NCBI GenBank assembly: GCA_018675395.1
Contig: JABGYE010000302.1
Coordinates: forward strand, 1-18,484
Length of the DNA stretch: 18,484 bases
Reading direction: 5' to 3'
Source: EC70 sp018675395
GTDB taxonomy: Bacteria; Verrucomicrobiota; Verrucomicrobiia; Verrucomicrobiales; DEV007
Below are positions 1 through 9,544 of the stretch, in pieces (within the stretch, counting starts at the first letter, position 1; every line of letters begins with the position of its first letter). The notes under the pieces were generated by a model, which did not search any database, was not told the DNA's origin, and was given only the letters and a program-made list of their open reading frames with translations. The translations under genes and the position numbers were made by a program.

Positions 1-2558
1 CCGAAGCAAGCCCCGAAACGCTAATCCGCAGGATAAGTTTCAGCCTCACTGGCCTACCGCCAACACTAGAGGAAATCGACACATTCCTTGCTGATAAAGC
101 ACCAAATGCTTACAACAACATGGTCGACCGCTACCTTAACTCACCGGCATACGGTGAACATATGGCCAGACATTGGCTGGACCTCGCTCGATATGCTGAC
201 TCCAACGGGTACCAATATGATACTGAGCGGCAGCAGTGGGTGTGGCGTGACTGGGTGATTAATTCCTACAATAGCAATAAGCCGTTCAATGAATTTACCA
301 TTGAGCAACTGGCCGGAGATCTCCTGCCACAGGCCAGCGAACATCAACGACTTGCCACGGGCTTCAACCGAAACCACGGAATCACCATCGAGGGGGGAAT
401 CATTGACGAGGAATACCGCACTGAGTATGTCATGGACCGGGTAGTAACAACTAGTCAAGTATGGATGGCATTGACCATGGGTTGTGCGCGGTGTCATGAC
501 CACAAATTTGATCCCATCTCTCAGAAGGAATTCTATCAGGTTTTCCACTTTTTTAATCAGGTTCCAGAACGCGGCGCTAATGGGTTCGCACCGAAGCAGC
601 GCCTTACTTCCCCGCTCGCAGCCGCCAAGAAGACGGAAAATGAGAGAAAATTATTACAGTTAAAGAAAGAACTGGAAAAACCTATAAATCTAGATGCTCT
701 TATAGACCAATGGACTTCCCAGATCGCCCTGCAACCCAAAAAAGGATGGGCAATCCTTTCCCCAAAAACCATAAAATCCACGGGAGGCGCCACATTAAGT
801 AAGCTCGCTGACAACAGCATCCTCGCTGGGGGCGCAAAATCACAAAAGGATATTTATGAGATCACTGCTGAAGCGACAGCAGGGAAAATGACCGCGGTCA
901 GGCTCGAAGCCCTGACTCACAAAACGCTCCCCGGCAACGGACCCGGACGACACAGCAACTCGAACTTTGTCCTCAGCGAATTTGAATTGACTGCGATCTC
1001 CATTAAAAATCCCTCACAAAGCCAAGTAGTCAAATTCGCAAGAGCCATTGCCGACTATTCACAGGCCGGGTATGGAGTCTCTAAGGCCATCGATGGCACT
1101 ACAGAAAATTCCAACGGCTGGGCAGTTGATGGGCCCACCCGCAAAGCACCAGCAACAGCCATTTTTATTGCTGCATTACCCTTCGGTTATGAGGGTGGCT
1201 CGTTATTGCGTTTTCGGCTTCGCCATGAAGCCGATTTCGCCGCACATGGCATGGGTCGTCCCAGACTCTCCGTCACTACTGATCCGACAGATGCCCTGCA
1301 ACTACAGGGCATCCCTGCAGACATCCGTGAAATTGCTACTATCATCAATCAAAAAAGAACAAAATCTCAATCCGATCGCCTTAAGAAATATTTCCTGACG
1401 CATCACAACCCTAACGGGAACCTTAAAAAACGTATCGCAACGATTGAAAAACAACTGGCGGCCTCTTTCCCCGAAACGATGATAATGCAGGACATGGCAA
1501 AACCAAGGGCAACGCACGTGCTTAATCGGGGACAATACAATGAACCTGGGGAAAGAGTATCAGCAGGTGTACCTGCCATTTTTCCGACAATGAGAGCAAA
1601 CAATTCGAACCGTCTCGGCTTTGCGCAATGGTTAATGGATCCAACCCATCCACTGACCGCCCGAGTCGCAGTTAACAGGTACTGGCAGCAACTCTTCGGT
1701 ACAGGATTGGTAAAAACAGCTGAGGACTTCGGTATTCAGGGAGAACTACCGTCGCACCCTGAGCTACTCGACTGGCTCGCCCTTGAGTTTATCCGGAGCG
1801 GTTGGGATACCAAACATATGTACAGCCTATTACTCAATTCGGCGACTTATCGGCAAACCTCCCATGCCGGAGAGGCTGCCTACCGTAACGATCCGGAAAA
1901 CAGATTACTTGCCCGTGGTCCACGAATGCGACTAGATGCCGAGGAAATTCGTGATTCCTGTCTTGCCAGTAGCGGCCTACTGGTTAAACAGCTCGGAGGC
2001 AAGAGTGTCTATCCCTACCAGCCTAAGGGGCTCTGGATGGAACTCAATAACAGGCCCGGTTACTCAAAAGAATACCAACAAGGCAAAGGAAATGACCTTT
2101 ATCGCCGCAGCATTTACACTTTCTGGAAACGAACGGTTCCTTCTCCAATGCTGAAGACATTTGATGCGCCAGAACGCGAATTCTGCACCACTAGACGATC
2201 GCGAACCAACACTCCTCTGCAAGCACTAGCGCTGCTCAATGGGCCGCAGTTCGTTGAAGCTGCACGGCGCCTAGCAGAACGCATGTTGAGCGAGGGAGGA
2301 CAAACATTAAACGAGCGTATCACCTATGGGTTCCGTCTTGTGACAGCACGGGTCCCCGTGCAATCCGAGCTTACATTGCTGCGTTCCTCCTATACGGAAA
2401 ATCTGAAAAACTTCAAAACAAACCAATCGACAGCTCATAAACTTCTGAAGGTTGGCGATTCACCTTACAACACTAGGTTGAATATCTCGAAACTGGCAGC
2501 GATGACCAGCGTTGCTCGCTTGCTTTTGAACCTCAATGAAACAGTTACGAAAGGATAA
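1..2558 (+). CDS. DUF1549/DUF1553 cytochrome-like secreted protein (5'-truncated)
   Basis: The reading frame is open from base 3 with no stop, so the first ATG (120) is internal. Codons before it encode LIRRISFSLTGLPPT, a DUF1549 (PSCyt2) signature, so the true start and probably an N-terminal cytochrome-like domain lie left of the window. The 851 visible residues hold DUF1549 (about 1-175, with SPAYGEHMARHWLDLARYAD and one heme-type CARCH motif at C161-H165), a poorly conserved middle region (about 180-500) and DUF1553 (about 535-765, with HPLTARVAVNRYWQQLFGTG and RTNTPLQALALLNGPQFVEA). Such proteins are abundant in Planctomycetes and Verrucomicrobia, normally encoded just before a DUF1501 protein as here, and are predicted to be exported. 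Their reaction is unknown; covalent heme binding is inferred from one CxxCH. Family assignment is firm, function is not. Confidence 0.93.
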   Translation, partial: EASPETLIRRISFSLTGLPPTLEEIDTFLADKAPNAYNNMVDRYLNSPAYGEHMARHWLDLARYADSNGYQYDTERQQWVWRDWVINSYNSNKPFNEFTIEQLAGDLLPQASEHQRLATGFNRNHGITIEGGIIDEEYRTEYVMDRVVTTSQVWMALTMGCARCHDHKFDPISQKEFYQVFHFFNQVPERGANGFAPKQRLTSPLAAAKKTENERKLLQLKKELEKPINLDALIDQWTSQIALQPKKGWAILSPKTIKSTGGATLSKLADNSILAGGAKSQKDIYEITAEATAGKMTAVRLEALTHKTLPGNGPGRHSNSNFVLSEFELTAISIKNPSQSQVVKFARAIADYSQAGYGVSKAIDGTTENSNGWAVDGPTRKAPATAIFIAALPFGYEGGSLLRFRLRHEADFAAHGMGRPRLSVTTDPTDALQLQGIPADIREIATIINQKRTKSQSDRLKKYFLTHHNPNGNLKKRIATIEKQLAASFPETMIMQDMAKPRATHVLNRGQYNEPGERVSAGVPAIFPTMRANNSNRLGFAQWLMDPTHPLTARVAVNRYWQQLFGTGLVKTAEDFGIQGELPSHPELLDWLALEFIRSGWDTKHMYSLLLNSATYRQTSHAGEAAYRNDPENRLLARGPRMRLDAEEIRDSCLASSGLLVKQLGGKSVYPYQPKGLWMELNNRPGYSKEYQQGKGNDLYRRSIYTFWKRTVPSPMLKTFDAPEREFCTTRRSRTNTPLQALALLNGPQFVEAARRLAERMLSEGGQTLNERITYGFRLVTARVPVQSELTLLRSSYTENLKNFKTNQSTAHKLLKVGDSPYNTRLNISKLAAMTSVARLLLNLNETVTKG
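2550..2555 (+). promoter_or_regulatory. Shine-Dalgarno site for the DUF1501 gene
   Basis: AAAGGA lies 9 bases before the ATG at 2565 and overlaps the last codons of the upstream gene, whose stop is at 2556-2558. This fixes the DUF1501 start and suggests translational coupling of the two genes. It is the only convincing Shine-Dalgarno sequence I found in front of a gene in the window. Confidence 0.6.
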
Positions 2559-2564
2559 TCCTAT

Positions 2565-4025
2565 ATGCATAACCTTCTCCTTGAATCCAGTCTAATTCAG
2601 AACCGTCGTCAGTTCTTCGGGCAATCCAGTACTGGCATCGGGGTCGCGGCTCTCTCATCACTGCTGAGTGGTGAACTTTGCGCGAAAGAACGGACCAAAG
2701 ACGGCGCCCGCTTCGGCGGCCTCAAGGGTATTCCTCATTTTGCGCCTAAAGCCAAGAGAGTCATCTATCTGCTTCAATCTGGAGCCCCATCGCAGGTCGA
2801 TCTGCTCGACTATAAGCCCTCCCTTGAGAAACTACACATGAAGCAACTGCCCAAGGAAATTCGTGATGGTCAGCGCCTAACTGGCATGACGGCAGGACAG
2901 AAAAGCTTTCCCGTAATTAAGTCACCATGGAAATTCAGGCAGCATGGCAAGTCCGGAACCTGGCTCAGCGATCTGCTGCCACACATGGCAGAAGTAGTCG
3001 ATGACATATGTGTTGTCCGCTCAATGCACACCGAAGCAATTAACCACGATCCCGCTGTCACTTTCTTCCAGTCCGGTCATCAGCAGCCCGGTAGGCCAAG
3101 TATCGGATCCTGGCTAAGCTATGGCCTAGGTAGCGAAACTGAAAACTTGCCGTCTTTTGTCGTGCTACTTAGCAAGAACACTTTTCACCAAGCTCAGCCA
3201 CTCTATGATCGCCTCTGGGGCAGCGGCTTTCTTCCTTCAAAATATCAGGGAGTAAAGTTCCGTAGCGAGGGAGATCCCGTCCTCTATCTAAACGATCCCG
3301 CCGGTAGCGGGTCAGAAAGCAGGCGATCAATGCTTGATCGCCTTGCCAAACTCAACCAAATACGCGAAAAAGAAATAGGTGATCCGGAAATTACCACGAG
3401 AATTGCGCAATATGAAATGGCCTACCGCATGCAAGCATCGGTACCAGGGCTGGCAGATATTTCAGACGAGCCGGAAAGTACTTTCAAACTCTATGGGGAA
3501 GAGGCAAAAGAGCCTGGCTCCCATGCTGCCAATTGCCTATTAGCACGACGACTAGCTGAACGGGGTGTAAGATTTATCCAATTATTCCACCGTGGCTGGG
3601 ATCATCACAGCAACGTTCAGCGCTACTTGCCTACAATTGCTCGGGAAACCGATCAGGGATCAGCAGCCCTAATTGCAGATCTAAAAAGACGGGACATGCT
3701 CGACGAGACACTCGTCATCTGGGGCGGTGAGTTTGGCCGCACTGTTTATGCTCAGGGCAATCCCAATTCCTTTGGCCGTGATCACCACCCAAGGTGCTTT
3801 TCCATTTGGATGGCCGGCGGCGGTATCAAACCAGGCATCACTTATGGGAAAACCGATGATTATTGTTACAATGTAGAAGCGGATCCAGTGCATGTGCATG
3901 ACTTTCACGCCACTATATTGCACTGCCTTGGAATTGATCACGAGCAGCTCACCTACCGATTCCAGGGACGCGACTACCGCCTTACCGATGTCCACGGCAA
4001 GGTCGTCCGTGGAATCCTTTCTTGA
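2565..4025 (+). CDS. DUF1501 family protein, Tat-exported
   Basis: This 486-residue protein belongs to the DUF1501 family, which has an alkaline phosphatase/sulfatase-like fold. The N-terminus has a twin-arginine signal (NRRQFFGQSSTGIGVAALSS, about residues 13-32), implying export in folded form. Family blocks follow: VIYLLQSGAPSQVDLLDYKP, a His-containing block around INHDPAVTFFQSGHQQPG, a WDHHSN block, GGEFGR at residues 387-392, then GRDHHPRCFSIWMAGGG. The acidic and His residues in these blocks are plausible metal ligands. It lacks the C-x-P-S-R sulfatase signature, so calling it a sulfatase is not justified. It follows the DUF1549/DUF1553 gene after 6 bases, the standard pairing for these families. 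The start is supported by the Shine-Dalgarno and Tat signal. Activity is unknown; a role in glycan breakdown is inferred from the facing sulfatase. Confidence 0.93.
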   Translation: MHNLLLESSLIQNRRQFFGQSSTGIGVAALSSLLSGELCAKERTKDGARFGGLKGIPHFAPKAKRVIYLLQSGAPSQVDLLDYKPSLEKLHMKQLPKEIRDGQRLTGMTAGQKSFPVIKSPWKFRQHGKSGTWLSDLLPHMAEVVDDICVVRSMHTEAINHDPAVTFFQSGHQQPGRPSIGSWLSYGLGSETENLPSFVVLLSKNTFHQAQPLYDRLWGSGFLPSKYQGVKFRSEGDPVLYLNDPAGSGSESRRSMLDRLAKLNQIREKEIGDPEITTRIAQYEMAYRMQASVPGLADISDEPESTFKLYGEEAKEPGSHAANCLLARRLAERGVRFIQLFHRGWDHHSNVQRYLPTIARETDQGSAALIADLKRRDMLDETLVIWGGEFGRTVYAQGNPNSFGRDHHPRCFSIWMAGGGIKPGITYGKTDDYCYNVEADPVHVHDFHATILHCLGIDHEQLTYRFQGRDYRLTDVHGKVVRGILS

Positions 4026-4031
4026 TACCCT

Positions 4032-5636
4032 TTACGGGCGCATCTTCTTCTTCCAATTGGCAGGCTTTTCAGCAACATCCGTATTATCGTCGTAATATTT
4101 ACGTATCGCAACGAGTTGCTTTTTCATGTCCTCTTGTAATTTTTCTTTACCAGTTTTTCCGTAAATGTTCTGCAACTCATCAGGGTCTTCTTGAAGGTCA
4201 TACATTTCCCACTCATTGCCGAACTGATAAAAATGCATCAATTTATATCTCTCGGTCCGTATGCCATAATGGCGTGGAATCATGTGCACACTCGGAAACT
4301 CATAGTAATGATAATAAATGCTCTTTCTCCAGTTCTCAGCCCTTCCATTCTTTAAGATTGGAACTAAGGACATTCCCTGCATATTTTGAGGTATCTTTGC
4401 CTCAGCCATTTCAAGAAAGGTCTCAGCGTAGTCAAGATTCTGAACCATCTGAGTTGCCCTAGAGCCTGGCTCCGTGACCCCAGGCCATTTAACAATGAGC
4501 GGCATCTTAAGTGATTCCTCATACATCCAACGCTTGTCATACCAGCCATGATCACCAATATAGAATCCCTGATCTGAAGAATAAATTACAACCGTATTCT
4601 TATCCAATTTTAACTCTTTAAGGACATCCTGGATCTTACCAACACTATCATCTACTCCACGAACGCATCGCAGATAATTCTTTGCATATCGCTGAAACTT
4701 CCAACGGACAAGATCCTTCCCGGAAAGCTTGGATTCATGAAATTTTTTATCCAGAGGGGCATAATATTCTCTCCATGACTTGATCTGCTCTTTGCTCATT
4801 CGCTTCATGTTCCACCAAGCCGATCTGTCTTGCCGCTTTTGTGAAGGGGTCCCTTTATAGTCAGCTGTCAGGTCAACGAACAAATCATAGTTAATATCCA
4901 TGTGCCGATCGATCTCAAGTTCCTGGTGCCTTGCAGGAGGTGCATTGTCCTCCCACTTATCAAAGAGTGTCTTCGGCTCAGGTATTCTCACGTCCTTGTA
5001 AAGAGACAAGTGCCTCAGTGCCGGCATCCAATTACGGTGAGGAGCCTTATGCTGAACCATGATCATGAACGGCTTCGATTTGTCACGCCCTTCTTTGATC
5101 CATTCCACGGCAAGATCAGTAACAATATCAGTACAATGCCCATCAATACGGACACGACCTTTTGGAGTAATCAGATCAGGATTATAATAAAGTCCCTGTC
5201 CAGGTAACACTTTCCAGTCATCAAAGCCCTGAGGCTTACCCTTCAGATGCGATTTTCCATACAGGGCTGTTGTGTATCCGGCCCTTCTGAGAATTTTAGG
5301 AAAGGTTTGCTGGTTCCAATTAAAGGAATTCCCATTATTCATGAAACCGTTCTTGTGACTGTGCTTTCCAGTCATAATCACAGCACGGCTAGGCCCACAA
5401 ATCGAATTAGTACAGAAGCTGTTCTCAAAGAGCATTCCCTGTGCAGCTAATTCATCTATCCTCGGAGTCGGGTCAATGGACTTCAACCAACCATTGTACG
5501 AACCGATAGCATGCGGAGCATGATCATCTGAAAAAATAAAAACAATATTTGGTCTCTCTGCAGCACCGGATTGATTAGTTGAAAAATTCAATGCAGAAAA
5601 AATTAGGAGCAGTATGAATGAACTTATTCTTGTCAT
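4032..5636 (-). CDS. secreted type I sulfatase (formylglycine-dependent)
   Basis: This is a 534-residue member of the arylsulfatase/N-sulfoglucosamine sulfohydrolase group. After a signal peptide (MTRISSFILLLIFSALNFS) the mature part opens with RPNIVFIFSDDHAP, carrying the metal-binding Asp pair (D37, D38). The active-site motif CGPSR begins at C80, the Cys that is converted to formylglycine. An HKAPHRNWMPA block, the GDHGWYDKRWMYEESLKMPL block and a C-terminal GIRTERYKLMHFY region (DUF4976-like) follow. It should remove sulfate esters from a carbohydrate outside the cytoplasm; the exact substrate cannot be read from sequence. A longer ATG (5687) would overlap the upstream gene by 19 bases and put 17 odd residues before the signal peptide, so I chose 5636. 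It lies 32 bases after the DUF1080 gene, probably in one transcript. No maturation enzyme is in the window. Confidence 0.95.
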   Translation of the reverse strand: MTRISSFILLLIFSALNFSTNQSGAAERPNIVFIFSDDHAPHAIGSYNGWLKSIDPTPRIDELAAQGMLFENSFCTNSICGPSRAVIMTGKHSHKNGFMNNGNSFNWNQQTFPKILRRAGYTTALYGKSHLKGKPQGFDDWKVLPGQGLYYNPDLITPKGRVRIDGHCTDIVTDLAVEWIKEGRDKSKPFMIMVQHKAPHRNWMPALRHLSLYKDVRIPEPKTLFDKWEDNAPPARHQELEIDRHMDINYDLFVDLTADYKGTPSQKRQDRSAWWNMKRMSKEQIKSWREYYAPLDKKFHESKLSGKDLVRWKFQRYAKNYLRCVRGVDDSVGKIQDVLKELKLDKNTVVIYSSDQGFYIGDHGWYDKRWMYEESLKMPLIVKWPGVTEPGSRATQMVQNLDYAETFLEMAEAKIPQNMQGMSLVPILKNGRAENWRKSIYYHYYEFPSVHMIPRHYGIRTERYKLMHFYQFGNEWEMYDLQEDPDELQNIYGKTGKEKLQEDMKKQLVAIRKYYDDNTDVAEKPANWKKKMRP

Positions 5637-5668
5637 GAAAATTGAGTTTATGATTATCTGAAATCTAT

Positions 5669-6622
5669 TTAACGGGACAATATCCAAACATTTTTAAAGG
5701 TCACGGGATTACCGTGCCCTTGGAAAATGATAGGCCCTTCGGGCACTTCCTTACGACCTCCACCAGCGCCTGTCCCTTTTGGTAACTTGACTTTATCATG
5801 TATAATAACGCCATTATGTTTCACTGTGATAGTGGCATCACTGATTTTTTTCCCACCGTCAAACTTTGGCGCAATAAAATCAATATCATAAGTTTGCCAA
5901 CGGAGGGGAGGAAAGCACATCGGAATATCTGCAGCTTTGAATTTATAGAAACAACCACACCACTGCTTAGGGTCTGACTTGAGGGGAACCTTTACCTGAT
6001 CCCTATCATAAACCAAACCAAAGCTATCAAGTATCTGAGTCTCATAACGGTTCTGTAAATAAATACCGCTATTGCCACGGTCCTGACTACTTAGTGGTGA
6101 GTCTGGTTTGTACGGAAGCCTAAACTCCAAGTGAAGAGTGAAGTCGCCATAATTGCCTGTCGTTTGTGCGCCAGCCATGAGCAGACCATCCTTAACTGGA
6201 CCATTAATATGTTCAGTTTTCTTTCCATCAAATAAAATGGTCGCTCCTTCGGGTACCTTTGCTCCAAGAGTCGGGCTGACACGTTCAGTCCTTTTCATGC
6301 CATTAATTCTTTTCTTCAAAGACTCGACATTAATCAGCTCAACATGAGGATTCGACTTGTCCCATCCTTGTCCAGGCAGACCTCCCTCAAACTTACTCAC
6401 ATAGAATGTTCCCTTTCCTAGTGCCGCTACCTGCACACCCACTCCCTTAGAAACATATTCCCCTTGCAACAAATAGTCAGGATCCTCAGACGCTGCTTTG
6501 TCCGCGTCCGTCCAAATGCGTCTGGACTGCTTATCCGCTGACAAACAATAAGAAGAACTTAAAATAGTAACCCAAATAAAAAGGCTAATAAAAGCGGGAC
6601 ATGATCGTAAGAATCGTTTCAT
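5669..6622 (-). CDS. secreted DUF1080 protein (3-keto-disaccharide hydrolase family)
   Basis: This 317-residue protein starts with a signal peptide (MKRFLRSCPAFISLFIWVTI and a hydrophobic stretch to about residue 27). An N-terminal region with LLQGEYVSKGVGVQVAALG is common in planctomycetal and verrucomicrobial homologs, and is followed by the DUF1080 domain (about 119-317): GATILFDGKKTEH, GDFTLHLEFRLPY, RGNSGIYLQNRYETQILDSFG, and the ending GNPVTFKNVWI. The fold is concanavalin A-like, and some members hydrolyse 3-keto-glycosides. The order DUF1080 then sulfatase on one strand suggests a small operon acting on a sulfated sugar polymer in the periplasm or outside the cell. The ATG at 6622 is the natural start because the signal peptide begins there. 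No clear Shine-Dalgarno is visible. The family is secure; the catalytic role is inferred. Confidence 0.92.
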   Translation of the reverse strand: MKRFLRSCPAFISLFIWVTILSSSYCLSADKQSRRIWTDADKAASEDPDYLLQGEYVSKGVGVQVAALGKGTFYVSKFEGGLPGQGWDKSNPHVELINVESLKKRINGMKRTERVSPTLGAKVPEGATILFDGKKTEHINGPVKDGLLMAGAQTTGNYGDFTLHLEFRLPYKPDSPLSSQDRGNSGIYLQNRYETQILDSFGLVYDRDQVKVPLKSDPKQWCGCFYKFKAADIPMCFPPLRWQTYDIDFIAPKFDGGKKISDATITVKHNGVIIHDKVKLPKGTGAGGGRKEVPEGPIIFQGHGNPVTFKNVWILSR

Positions 6623-6681
6623 TAAGCAATTTTGACACTAATTCCAAGAAAATTGCAACAGAGGAAAATAGATGCACTGAA

Positions 6682-6720
6682 AAGGCAATTTGAATATCAC
6701 CCCTATTTTATAATTGCCTT
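6682..6720 (-). terminator. possible alaS terminator hairpin
   Basis: A 9-bp perfect inverted repeat (AAGGCAATT at 6682-6690, AATTGCCTT at 6712-6720) has a 21-base loop. In the alaS transcript the second arm ends in a short run of four U. The first arm lies within the last alaS codons. The stem is AT-rich and the loop long, so this is a weak candidate. It could limit read-through into the DUF1080 gene. Confidence 0.3.
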
Positions 6721-9474
6721 TGCCTCTGCCATCATGGATTCGACGGCCGCTACATCATTACCTGCGCCTCTAGCCATGTCAGGCTTTCCTCCACCCTTTC
6801 CTCCAATGATCGGAGCCAACTTAGAAATTAGGTCTCCAGCATTAAAACGGTCCGTAAATTCAGAAGAAACAGAGACTCCGAGATGAACTTTATCTGAATC
6901 GATAACAGTTAAGACTCCGATACCTGAAAACTGTTTTTTCTTCAGTCCGTTTAAAAGTTCCTGTAATAGAGCGGGCGTTCCTTCAAAGTTATGAACGATG
7001 AGGGGCACCTCGCCCTGAACATCTGAAATTAAACTAGAGAGCATTGAATCTGCCTCCGCTGCAGCATTGGCTGATTGTCTTTTCTTGAGAGTCTTATCAG
7101 CATTAATTACGGCATCCTTGAGAGAGTCCCTAAACAGTATCCAAGTTTCAATCTCTGAATCATTACCCGTGAAAACAGGCATGTCCTGACTACCATCATC
7201 GAGAGATTGGAGAGCTGATTCAAGCTTCTGCTGTAATCCATGGGATTCCTCTTTGAGAGCAGAAATTCTTTCCTCAACAAAATGCTGAGCAGCGATACCA
7301 CAGACCGCCTCAATGCGTCGGACACCAGCAGCAATAGCTCCCTCGCTTTTAATCTTAAATAGTCCGATATCACCCGTGTTTCTGAGATGGGTTCCACCGC
7401 ACAATTCCATTGAATAACCGTTCAACTCTGATTCGGAGCCACCTATCTGAACGACCCTCACCATGTCACCATACTTGTCACCAAAGAACTGCATGATGTC
7501 CTTTCTTTCTCTAATATCTGAGTGTTCCACCTCGACCCAAGAAACCGGATCATTGTCCGAGACCTTTTCATTAACTAATCTCTCTACCGCAGATACCTGA
7601 TCAGGTTGCAAAGCCTCACTGTTAAAATCAAAACGGAGCCGCCCATGATCGACTAAAGATCCCTGCTGAGCCACCTCAGAACCGACGACTTCATGCAATG
7701 CCCAATGCATTAAATGAGTCGCAGTATGGTGCGTTTCAATCATTCTTCTACGTTCAGAATCAACCTTCAATGTCACATCAATTGGGTTCCCTTCCCACGA
7801 ACTAATCTTCCCATCAATACGAAGGCAAAAAGCTGCACCTACCTGAGTCACATCCAATATTAAAACAGTTTCATCACCAACTACTAATTGACCATGGTCA
7901 CTGACCTGACCGCCCTTCTCAGCATATAAAGGACACCTATCCACAATCGCGTAACACTCACCATCACGCTCAAGAAATTCGATAACGCGAGCCACTGATT
8001 CATCCTCATCAAAACCGGTGAATTCTGTCTCAACTTCAGACTTAAAGTCCAGAGCAGCAATGACCTCAGATTGAGCGTTACCCTTGCTAATTTTTTGATG
8101 CTCCTCGAAACAATTGGAGTAATCCTCCATATCCACGCGTAACCCACATTCAGAAGCCATCAGTTCTGTAAGATCAATAGGAAATCCATAAGTCGATTCC
8201 AGATCAAAGGCCGTCTTCCCTGAAAATATATCACCGCTTGTCCTTTTCTGTTCCGTTTCGAAGAGTTTCATTCCACGATCAATCGTCTGCCCAAAAAGCA
8301 ATTCCTCAGCATTAAGTAATTCTATGATTGTCTCTTTCTTTGCATTTATTTCAGGAAAAATTTCACCAAATTCAGAAACCAGAGTCGGAATTAAAGAACT
8401 AAGAAAGGGACCATCCTTACCTAAGCTCAATGAACGTCCAAATTTGACCGCTCTTCTCAAGATCCTCCTCAACACGTAATTGCGACCCGCATTACCTGGC
8501 CTAATCCCGTCAGCAATAGCAAAACTCAAAGTACGTATATGGTCTGCTATGACTCGGAACGCAATGTCAGTCTGCTCCTGATCCGTTAACCCTTCCTTCT
8601 TGATTGGAAGCGTACACCCATAGGTCTTACCGCTCGCCTCTTCTAATGCGTCAAATATTGGCCTGAAAACATCAGTCTCATAATTCGAAATTGGTTTTGA
8701 AAAATCAGTAAATCCTGCTGTTCCCTGAACCATAGAACAAGCTCGCTCAAAACCCATCCCCGTATCAACATGGCAGGCTGGAAGAGGCTTAAAGGTTCCG
8801 TCAGGCTCAGCATTGTATTGGATGAAAACAAGGTTCCATAACTCAATGCAACGCGCATCATCAGCATTGACTAATTCTCCTTTAGTATCTCCTTCAGGGG
8901 TCAGATCCACATGAATTTCAGAACATGGTCCACATGGACCAGTGTCTCCCATCATCCAGAAATTATCTTTCTTGTTTCCATGCACTATGTGCACATCAGG
9001 ATCAAGGCCACCCCGCTCAAAGACCAAACGCCAATACTTATAGGCCTCCTCATCAAACTCGGCAGGGTCCCCATCTCCCGGCATATAGACAGTCGCAAAG
9101 AGGCGAGATGGCGGAAATCCCCAACGATCAACGAGAAGCTCCCAGGCCCATTCTATTGCCTCTTTTTTGAAGTAATTACCGAATGACCAGTTCCCCAGCA
9201 TCTCGAAGAGTGTCTGGTGATAAGTATCAAATCCAACATCTCCAAGGTCATTATGTTTGCCCCCTGCCCTGATACACTTCTGCGTATCAGCTGCTCTCGG
9301 AGGTTCATAGGGTGCTTTTTGCGTTCCTAGAAAGAATGGCACGAACTGATTCATGCCAGCATTAGTGAAAAGGAGCCCAGGAGATTCGGGCAACAATGAT
9401 GAGGACGGAACAATACTATGTTCCTTCTCTTTGAAGAAATCTAAAAAGGACTGTCGAATCTCTTTGGAAGTCAT
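6703..9474 (-). CDS. alaS: alanine--tRNA ligase
   Basis: AlaRS charges tRNA-Ala with alanine in the cytoplasm and clears mischarged Ser/Gly. At 923 residues it is somewhat longer than the E. coli enzyme. The class II catalytic core is at the N-terminus (LLFTNAGMNQFVPFFLG about 34-50, KCIRAGGKHNDL 66-77, EMLGNWSFG from 91). The editing domain has the zinc-type ligand set H583, H587 (HTATH) and C692, H696 (CGGTH). A coiled-coil linker and a C-Ala domain with GGKGGGKPDMA near the end complete the standard layout. The frame can be extended to a TTG at 9486, but MTSKEIRQSF matches the usual N-terminus, so the ATG at 9474 is preferred. No strong Shine-Dalgarno is seen. The gene is divergent from gluconokinase across 70 bases. 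Confidence 0.97.
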   Translation of the reverse strand: MTSKEIRQSFLDFFKEKEHSIVPSSSLLPESPGLLFTNAGMNQFVPFFLGTQKAPYEPPRAADTQKCIRAGGKHNDLGDVGFDTYHQTLFEMLGNWSFGNYFKKEAIEWAWELLVDRWGFPPSRLFATVYMPGDGDPAEFDEEAYKYWRLVFERGGLDPDVHIVHGNKKDNFWMMGDTGPCGPCSEIHVDLTPEGDTKGELVNADDARCIELWNLVFIQYNAEPDGTFKPLPACHVDTGMGFERACSMVQGTAGFTDFSKPISNYETDVFRPIFDALEEASGKTYGCTLPIKKEGLTDQEQTDIAFRVIADHIRTLSFAIADGIRPGNAGRNYVLRRILRRAVKFGRSLSLGKDGPFLSSLIPTLVSEFGEIFPEINAKKETIIELLNAEELLFGQTIDRGMKLFETEQKRTSGDIFSGKTAFDLESTYGFPIDLTELMASECGLRVDMEDYSNCFEEHQKISKGNAQSEVIAALDFKSEVETEFTGFDEDESVARVIEFLERDGECYAIVDRCPLYAEKGGQVSDHGQLVVGDETVLILDVTQVGAAFCLRIDGKISSWEGNPIDVTLKVDSERRRMIETHHTATHLMHWALHEVVGSEVAQQGSLVDHGRLRFDFNSEALQPDQVSAVERLVNEKVSDNDPVSWVEVEHSDIRERKDIMQFFGDKYGDMVRVVQIGGSESELNGYSMELCGGTHLRNTGDIGLFKIKSEGAIAAGVRRIEAVCGIAAQHFVEERISALKEESHGLQQKLESALQSLDDGSQDMPVFTGNDSEIETWILFRDSLKDAVINADKTLKKRQSANAAAEADSMLSSLISDVQGEVPLIVHNFEGTPALLQELLNGLKKKQFSGIGVLTVIDSDKVHLGVSVSSEFTDRFNAGDLISKLAPIIGGKGGGKPDMARGAGNDVAAVESMMAEAKAIIK

Positions 9475-9544
9475 TGATATGAACAAAAAAGAAAAGAACT
9501 CAACTTGCGATCATTAGCAAACGCCACGTTCATCTTATTTTACC

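Noticed and set aside
141..548. 135-residue open frame on the minus strand
   Set aside because: It lies wholly antisense to the well-conserved DUF1549 domain, and its translation shows no recognisable motif.
2565..4025. Annotating the DUF1501 protein as a sulfatase
   Set aside because: It shares the superfamily fold but lacks a C/S-x-P-S-R motif with modifiable Cys or Ser.
4022..4462. 146-residue open frame on the plus strand
   Set aside because: It runs antisense through the conserved C-terminal part of the sulfatase; composition is Ser/His-rich shadow coding with no start signal.
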